From the NCBI RefSeq assembly GCF_900163755.1, contig NZ_FUKI01000170.1, positions 33,269 through 86,174 of the forward strand: a stretch of DNA of 52,906 bases, given 5' to 3'. This stretch comes from Crenothrix polyspora (GTDB taxonomy: Bacteria > Pseudomonadota > Gammaproteobacteria > Methylococcales > Methylomonadaceae). Below, piece by piece: positions 49,209 to 52,906 of the stretch (position 1 is its first letter; the number at the start of each line of letters is the position of its first letter). The translations under genes were made by a program, and so were the position numbers. The notes under the pieces are model-generated. The model was given only the letters and a program-made list of their open reading frames with translations, made no database searches and was not told where the DNA came from.

Positions 49209-50180
49209 ATGGATAATCCACAAGAAAATCAAATTAACGCGGGCAATACCGCAAAGCCAGGTTGGGAACGTGATATTGTTGAAAAGTTGGCTTTTGCTGC
49301 AATTAATGAACAACGACGTTCACGGCGTTGGGGGATTTTTTTTAAATCACTGACATTTTTATACTTGTTAGGGGTATTTACGGTGGTGATGTACCCTAAA
49401 ATTAAAGGTGATGTCAGTGGCGATGGTAATCATACCGCTGTAGTTGATGTGGTTGGGGTGATTGCCGAAGATCAAGCCGCCAATGCTGACAGTATTATTC
49501 ACAGTCTGCGTGATGCTGTTAAAGATAAACACACCAAAGGCATTATCTTGCATGCTAACTCACCTGGAGGCAGTCCGGTGCAGTCGTCTTATGTGCATGA
49601 CGAAATTAAAGCTATTAAAAAACAACACCCTGATTTACCTATTGTGGCTGTGGTCAGTGATATTTGTGCCTCTGGCTGTTATTTTATTGCCTCGGCAGCC
49701 GATAAAATTTATGTCAATCCATCCAGTTTGGTAGGCTCTATCGGTGTCATTATGGACGGCTTTGGTTTTGTAGATATTATGCAAAAAGTAGGCGTTGAGC
49801 GGCGTTTGATTACTGCGGGGGCGCATAAAGCTATGCTCGATCCGTTTTCCGCATCTAAACCCGATGAAAAACAGTTTATGCAAGGCTTAATTGACCAAGT
49901 ACATCAACAGTTTATTGCGGCTGTTAAAAGTGGCCGTGGTGATCGCATTAAAATAACCCCAGATACTTTTTCTGGCTTGGTTTGGACTGGCGAAGAAAGT
50001 ATTAAATCGGGTATTGCCGACGCGGTGGGTACGCAAGATTCTGTTGCCAAGAATATGGGTGCTGAAAAGTTGGTTGATTTTACCGAGCACAGTCGCTTAA
50101 TTGATCGCTTGGCGGGTAAGTTGGGCGCGTCTTTTGGGCAGGCGCTGGGTAGTTTTACAAAGGGTGTTAGCTTGCGCTAA
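49209..50180 (+). CDS. sppA: S49 family signal peptide peptidase
   Basis: SppA-type enzymes degrade signal peptides left in the membrane. The 323-residue protein has one N-terminal membrane segment (about 43-61) and the catalytic part in the periplasm. The oxyanion region is NSPGGSPVQ, the nucleophile serine lies in CASGCYFIAS, and the catalytic lysine is likely that of AGAHKAMLDPF. The single-domain size is that of the short SppA/SohB-like form, not the 67-kDa E. coli type. The rluC-HAD-sppA run is common in gammaproteobacteria. Confidence 0.92.
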   Translation: MDNPQENQINAGNTAKPGWERDIVEKLAFAAINEQRRSRRWGIFFKSLTFLYLLGVFTVVMYPKIKGDVSGDGNHTAVVDVVGVIAEDQAANADSIIHSLRDAVKDKHTKGIILHANSPGGSPVQSSYVHDEIKAIKKQHPDLPIVAVVSDICASGCYFIASAADKIYVNPSSLVGSIGVIMDGFGFVDIMQKVGVERRLITAGAHKAMLDPFSASKPDEKQFMQGLIDQVHQQFIAAVKSGRGDRIKITPDTFSGLVWTGEESIKSGIADAVGTQDSVAKNMGAEKLVDFTEHSRLIDRLAGKLGASFGQALGSFTKGVSLR

Positions 50181-50311
50181 GGATTCAGCCTGGATTCAGA
50201 CTGTTTGTTTTATGCTATGTTGTACCTGTTTATTTTGATGATACAGCTAAAGCCGGGTTTGGTTTAATGGCGTGCCGTTGACAAGCAGGACATTACATTT
50301 AACGGGGCAGG

Positions 50312-50575
50312 ATGATGAAAAGCGCGATTAAAATCGTTGGGTTATTTTTTTTGACAGCAGCACTGTGTTTGGCTGAGCAAAATACTGCTATATCAACACG
50401 GGTGAGTTTAGACCAAGCCACCCGACAGGTTTTTAGTCTCACTAAAAATACCGTATTAGGTGCTGCAACGGAAACCATTGACAGTAAAGAAGTGCATATT
50501 ATCAAAGTATTAGACACTAATGGCTGGATTACGTTTTATAAAATTGATGCGGCAACCGGCGTAATAATCAGTTAA
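50312..50575 (+). CDS. PepSY domain protein
   Basis: This 87-residue protein has a signal peptide (KSAIKIVGLFFLTAALCLA, cleavage near residue 21) and one PepSY domain (VSLDQATRQVFSLTKNTVLG, then VHIIKVLDTNGWITFYKIDA). PepSY domains often inhibit proteases or sense in the periplasm. ATG codons at 50312 and 50315 both fit; GGGGCAGG lies upstream. It ends 25 bp before the response regulator gene, an arrangement seen for PepSY proteins linked to PhoPQ-like systems, so it may modulate or report to the sensor kinase. Confidence 0.85.
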   Translation: MMKSAIKIVGLFFLTAALCLAEQNTAISTRVSLDQATRQVFSLTKNTVLGAATETIDSKEVHIIKVLDTNGWITFYKIDAATGVIIS

Positions 50576-50600
50576 TTGTCGGTATAACTTCGGAGTTCTT

Positions 50601-51278
50601 ATGCGTATTCTTATCGTTGAAGATGAGGTTATCCTTGCTAAGCAACTGGATAAATATTTAAATGATAAAGGCTTTGCTGTTGATGTGGCTCACAATGGTA
50701 AAGACGGTTATTTTATGGGCACCGAATACCCCATTGATGCGGCGGTGATTGATATTGGCCTGCCGGACTTTTCGGGTATTGAATTGATTAAGCGCTTACG
50801 CAAGGCCAAAATAACAGCACCTATTCTTATTTTAACCGCCAGAAGCCGCTGGCAAGAAAAAGTTGAGGGTCTTGAGGCGGGCGCTGATGATTATTTGGTT
50901 AAGCCTTTTCACTACGAAGAATTATTAGCGCGTCTCAATGCGTTATTGCGGCGCTCGGTAGGGCTTTCGCATCCTGTGTTAAGCCATGATAATTTTACCT
51001 TAGACACCATGACGCAAGAGGTTTTAGTGTCGGGTATTAAATTAGAGCTCACCGCCTTTGAGTATAAAGTGCTGGAGTATCTTATGTTTCATAAAGGTGA
51101 ACTGATTTCCAAGGCTGTGCTAACGGCGCACATTTACGATGAAGAATTTGATCGCGACAGCAATGTTATTGAGGTTTTTATTGGTCGCTTAAGAAAAAAA
51201 CTTGACCCTGATGGCACTCGAAAACCGATTGAAACCTTACGTGGTCGTGGTTATAAAATTCCCAGTGACGGGGGGTGA
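50601..51278 (+). CDS. OmpR/PhoP-type response regulator
   Basis: The 225-residue protein has a receiver domain with acidic residues Glu7-Asp8, the phosphoacceptor Asp51 (IDIGLPD), Thr79 and Lys101, then a C-terminal winged helix (LTAFEYKVLEYLMFHKGELI, VIEVFIGRLRKKLDPDG). It should bind DNA as a dimer after phosphorylation by the kinase encoded 161 bp downstream. It is most like PhoP/QseB members. The regulon is unknown. Confidence 0.92.
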   Translation: MRILIVEDEVILAKQLDKYLNDKGFAVDVAHNGKDGYFMGTEYPIDAAVIDIGLPDFSGIELIKRLRKAKITAPILILTARSRWQEKVEGLEAGADDYLVKPFHYEELLARLNALLRRSVGLSHPVLSHDNFTLDTMTQEVLVSGIKLELTAFEYKVLEYLMFHKGELISKAVLTAHIYDEEFDRDSNVIEVFIGRLRKKLDPDGTRKPIETLRGRGYKIPSDGG

Positions 51279-51439
51279 GCGTAATATCAGTCAACTTTAT
51301 TTTGTTGGGTGTTGTGTAAAAACCTACGAGGCTTTTAAAACGTAGATAGTTATTGCCAGCAGGTGAGAGCTATTTTTTAACTGAATGTCAGTGTATGTAA
51401 TGGCAATGAATTTTTCTTATGTAAAACAGGTGATTTGTC

Positions 51440-52789
51440 ATGGCCGCTAGATCATTAAGTTTTCGGCTTATCGTATCGGAAGCATTGGTGTTGATTGTGT
51501 TTTACACTTTAGTGACATTGATTTTAGAACAGAGTTTTCGAGAAAATGCAGAACAAGCCTTACAAGAGCGACTGCAAACCCATATTTATGCTTTATTATC
51601 GTCGGTTGATTTTGATAATTCTGGCCATGTCAAAAAATCGCCTAACCTGCAAGATCCACGCTTTATTAATCCAGGATCTGGACTTTACGCATTTATTTAT
51701 CAACAAAAACCCGAAAAAAAACAGTTGTGGAGTTCACCTTCGGTGGCTAATGGGGTGGAAATCAACACGCCCAATCTAAAAGTTAATCAATGGGCGTTTT
51801 TGCTGGAAAATAAAAAACGCTATGCGTTGCATTATGATGTGATCTGGAAAAATATTGCCGGTATTAAACGAGAATATGTGTTTACTGTGGCGGAAGATAC
51901 CCAATTTGTAAACGACCAGGTGCAACATTACGGCGAAACGCTGAGATTTTGGTTATTAGCCAGATTGTTGGTATTGGTGTTTATACAGTTTGCGCTGTTA
52001 CGCTGGAGTTTAAAACCGTTGCGAACGATTGCTAAAGATCTTGATGCGGTTGAGCAGGGGGAAAAAACACATCTTGATGGTCAGTACCCGACAGAATTGC
52101 AAGGTTTGGTCGGTAATCTGAATGTGTTTATTAACCATGAACGTGCGCATTTGGAGCGTTATCGCAATACGTTGGCTGATTTAGCGCACAGTTTAAAAAC
52201 GCCGCTCGCCATTTTACAAGGCTGTACCGAATCGTTCAGCGATAATAAAGACACGGTGCAAGAGCAAATTTTGCGCATGAATAAAATTATTGAATACCAA
52301 TTGCAACGTGCGGCGGCCAAAGGTGAGCAAAATGCAATTAAATCGGTGGATTTGTCAGAGATTATTAGAAAAATACACCAGTCGTTAACCAAGGTGTATA
52401 TTGACAGAGGTATTGTTTTTGATTTAGTTATTCCAGAGCAATGTCAAATTTATTGCGAAGAAGGTGATGTTTACGAAATTGTCGGCAATCTTATGGACAA
52501 TGCCTGCAAATGGTGCGACAGCGCTGTTAAGGTAAGTATTTTGTTGGATCAACGTAAGGCCAGGCGTAATTTTTCTGTTATGTTACAGATTGAAGATGAT
52601 GGGCCTGGTATTCCGGTCGGTAAGTTTAATGATATTTTAAAACGCGGTGTTCGCGCCGATGAGAATATTCACGGTCATGGTATTGGTGTATCGGTGGTTG
52701 CTGAGTTGATTGGTTTGTTAGGCGGCAAGTTAGAAGGCGGTGAAAGCGAAACTTTAAAAGGTATGCGCTGGGGTGTTTATTTGCCTTGA
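51440..52789 (+). CDS. PhoQ-like sensor histidine kinase
   Basis: This 449-residue inner-membrane kinase has two membrane segments (about 10-30 and 170-188) flanking a periplasmic sensor of about 140 residues, a HAMP-like linker, the H-box LADLAHSLKTPLA with His250, the N-box NLMDNACKW, and G-boxes DDGPGIP and HGIGVSV. The LADLAHSLKTPLA form is shared with PhoQ. AGGTGA lies 6 bp before the ATG. The ligand is unknown; the sensor shows no marked acidic patch of the Mg-sensing kind. Confidence 0.92.
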   Translation: MAARSLSFRLIVSEALVLIVFYTLVTLILEQSFRENAEQALQERLQTHIYALLSSVDFDNSGHVKKSPNLQDPRFINPGSGLYAFIYQQKPEKKQLWSSPSVANGVEINTPNLKVNQWAFLLENKKRYALHYDVIWKNIAGIKREYVFTVAEDTQFVNDQVQHYGETLRFWLLARLLVLVFIQFALLRWSLKPLRTIAKDLDAVEQGEKTHLDGQYPTELQGLVGNLNVFINHERAHLERYRNTLADLAHSLKTPLAILQGCTESFSDNKDTVQEQILRMNKIIEYQLQRAAAKGEQNAIKSVDLSEIIRKIHQSLTKVYIDRGIVFDLVIPEQCQIYCEEGDVYEIVGNLMDNACKWCDSAVKVSILLDQRKARRNFSVMLQIEDDGPGIPVGKFNDILKRGVRADENIHGHGIGVSVVAELIGLLGGKLEGGESETLKGMRWGVYLP

Positions 52790-52906
52790 TACCGTGTTTT
52801 CAATCTGTATTGATTACCTGTAAATAGATGCGCTTTATATTTAGAGCCGACATTCCGCACCCCCCTACCCAGAATTTGCATATAATTTAACATACCGATT
52901 TCCAAG

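Overview
The window carries the core translation and transcription gene block of a gammaproteobacterium. Gene orders hemA-prfA-prmC, TPR lipoprotein-lolB-ispE-tRNA-Prs-rplY-pth, and rne diverging from rluC are typical of that class. Moderate AT-richness, short palindromic TTCGACAAGCTCA-type repeats and the overall layout would fit a Methylococcales-like methanotroph, but no methane-oxidation gene is present, so this placement is an inference.

Layout. 1-305: non-coding, with a repeat copy and hairpins. 306-3956 (minus): hemA-prfA-prmC and a JAMM-type peptidase (haem entry step, translation termination, release-factor methylation). 4227-9708 (plus): TPR lipoprotein, lolB, ispE, tRNA-Gln, prs, rplY, pth. 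9769-10229: tRNA-Tyr, -Gly, -Thr and -Trp. 10275-22006: secE-nusG-rplKAJL-rpoBC, with an L10 leader, a candidate L1 site and an rplL-rpoB attenuator-like hairpin. 22326-39994: rpsL-rpsG-fusA-tuf run directly into the S10, spc and alpha ribosomal protein clusters, ending in a strong terminator. 40140-42180 (minus): 7Fe ferredoxin, TPR protein, CYTH protein, double CDGSH protein. 42366-44207 (plus): sodB, a short-chain dehydrogenase, a DUF3455 protein. 44208-44713: a convergent spacer holding a MITE-like element and a cluster of inverted repeats. 44714-47122 (minus): rne. 47608-50180 (plus): rluC, a HAD phosphatase, an S49 peptidase. 50312-52789: a PepSY protein with a PhoP/PhoQ-type two-component pair.

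Together these genes make ribosomes, RNA polymerase and elongation factors, with tRNA supply, peptidyl-tRNA recycling, PRPP synthesis, RNA decay and rRNA modification nearby. Four good sigma70-type promoters (before the tRNA cluster, before tRNA-Trp/secE, before rpsL and before rpsM) divide the block into transcription units.

No obvious new multi-gene system is visible. The least explained signals are non-coding: the MITE-like element at 44286-44420, the inverted-repeat cluster at 44502-44687, a near-identical 22-bp motif near fdxA and sodB, and an intrinsic-terminator-like hairpin inside the pth reading frame.
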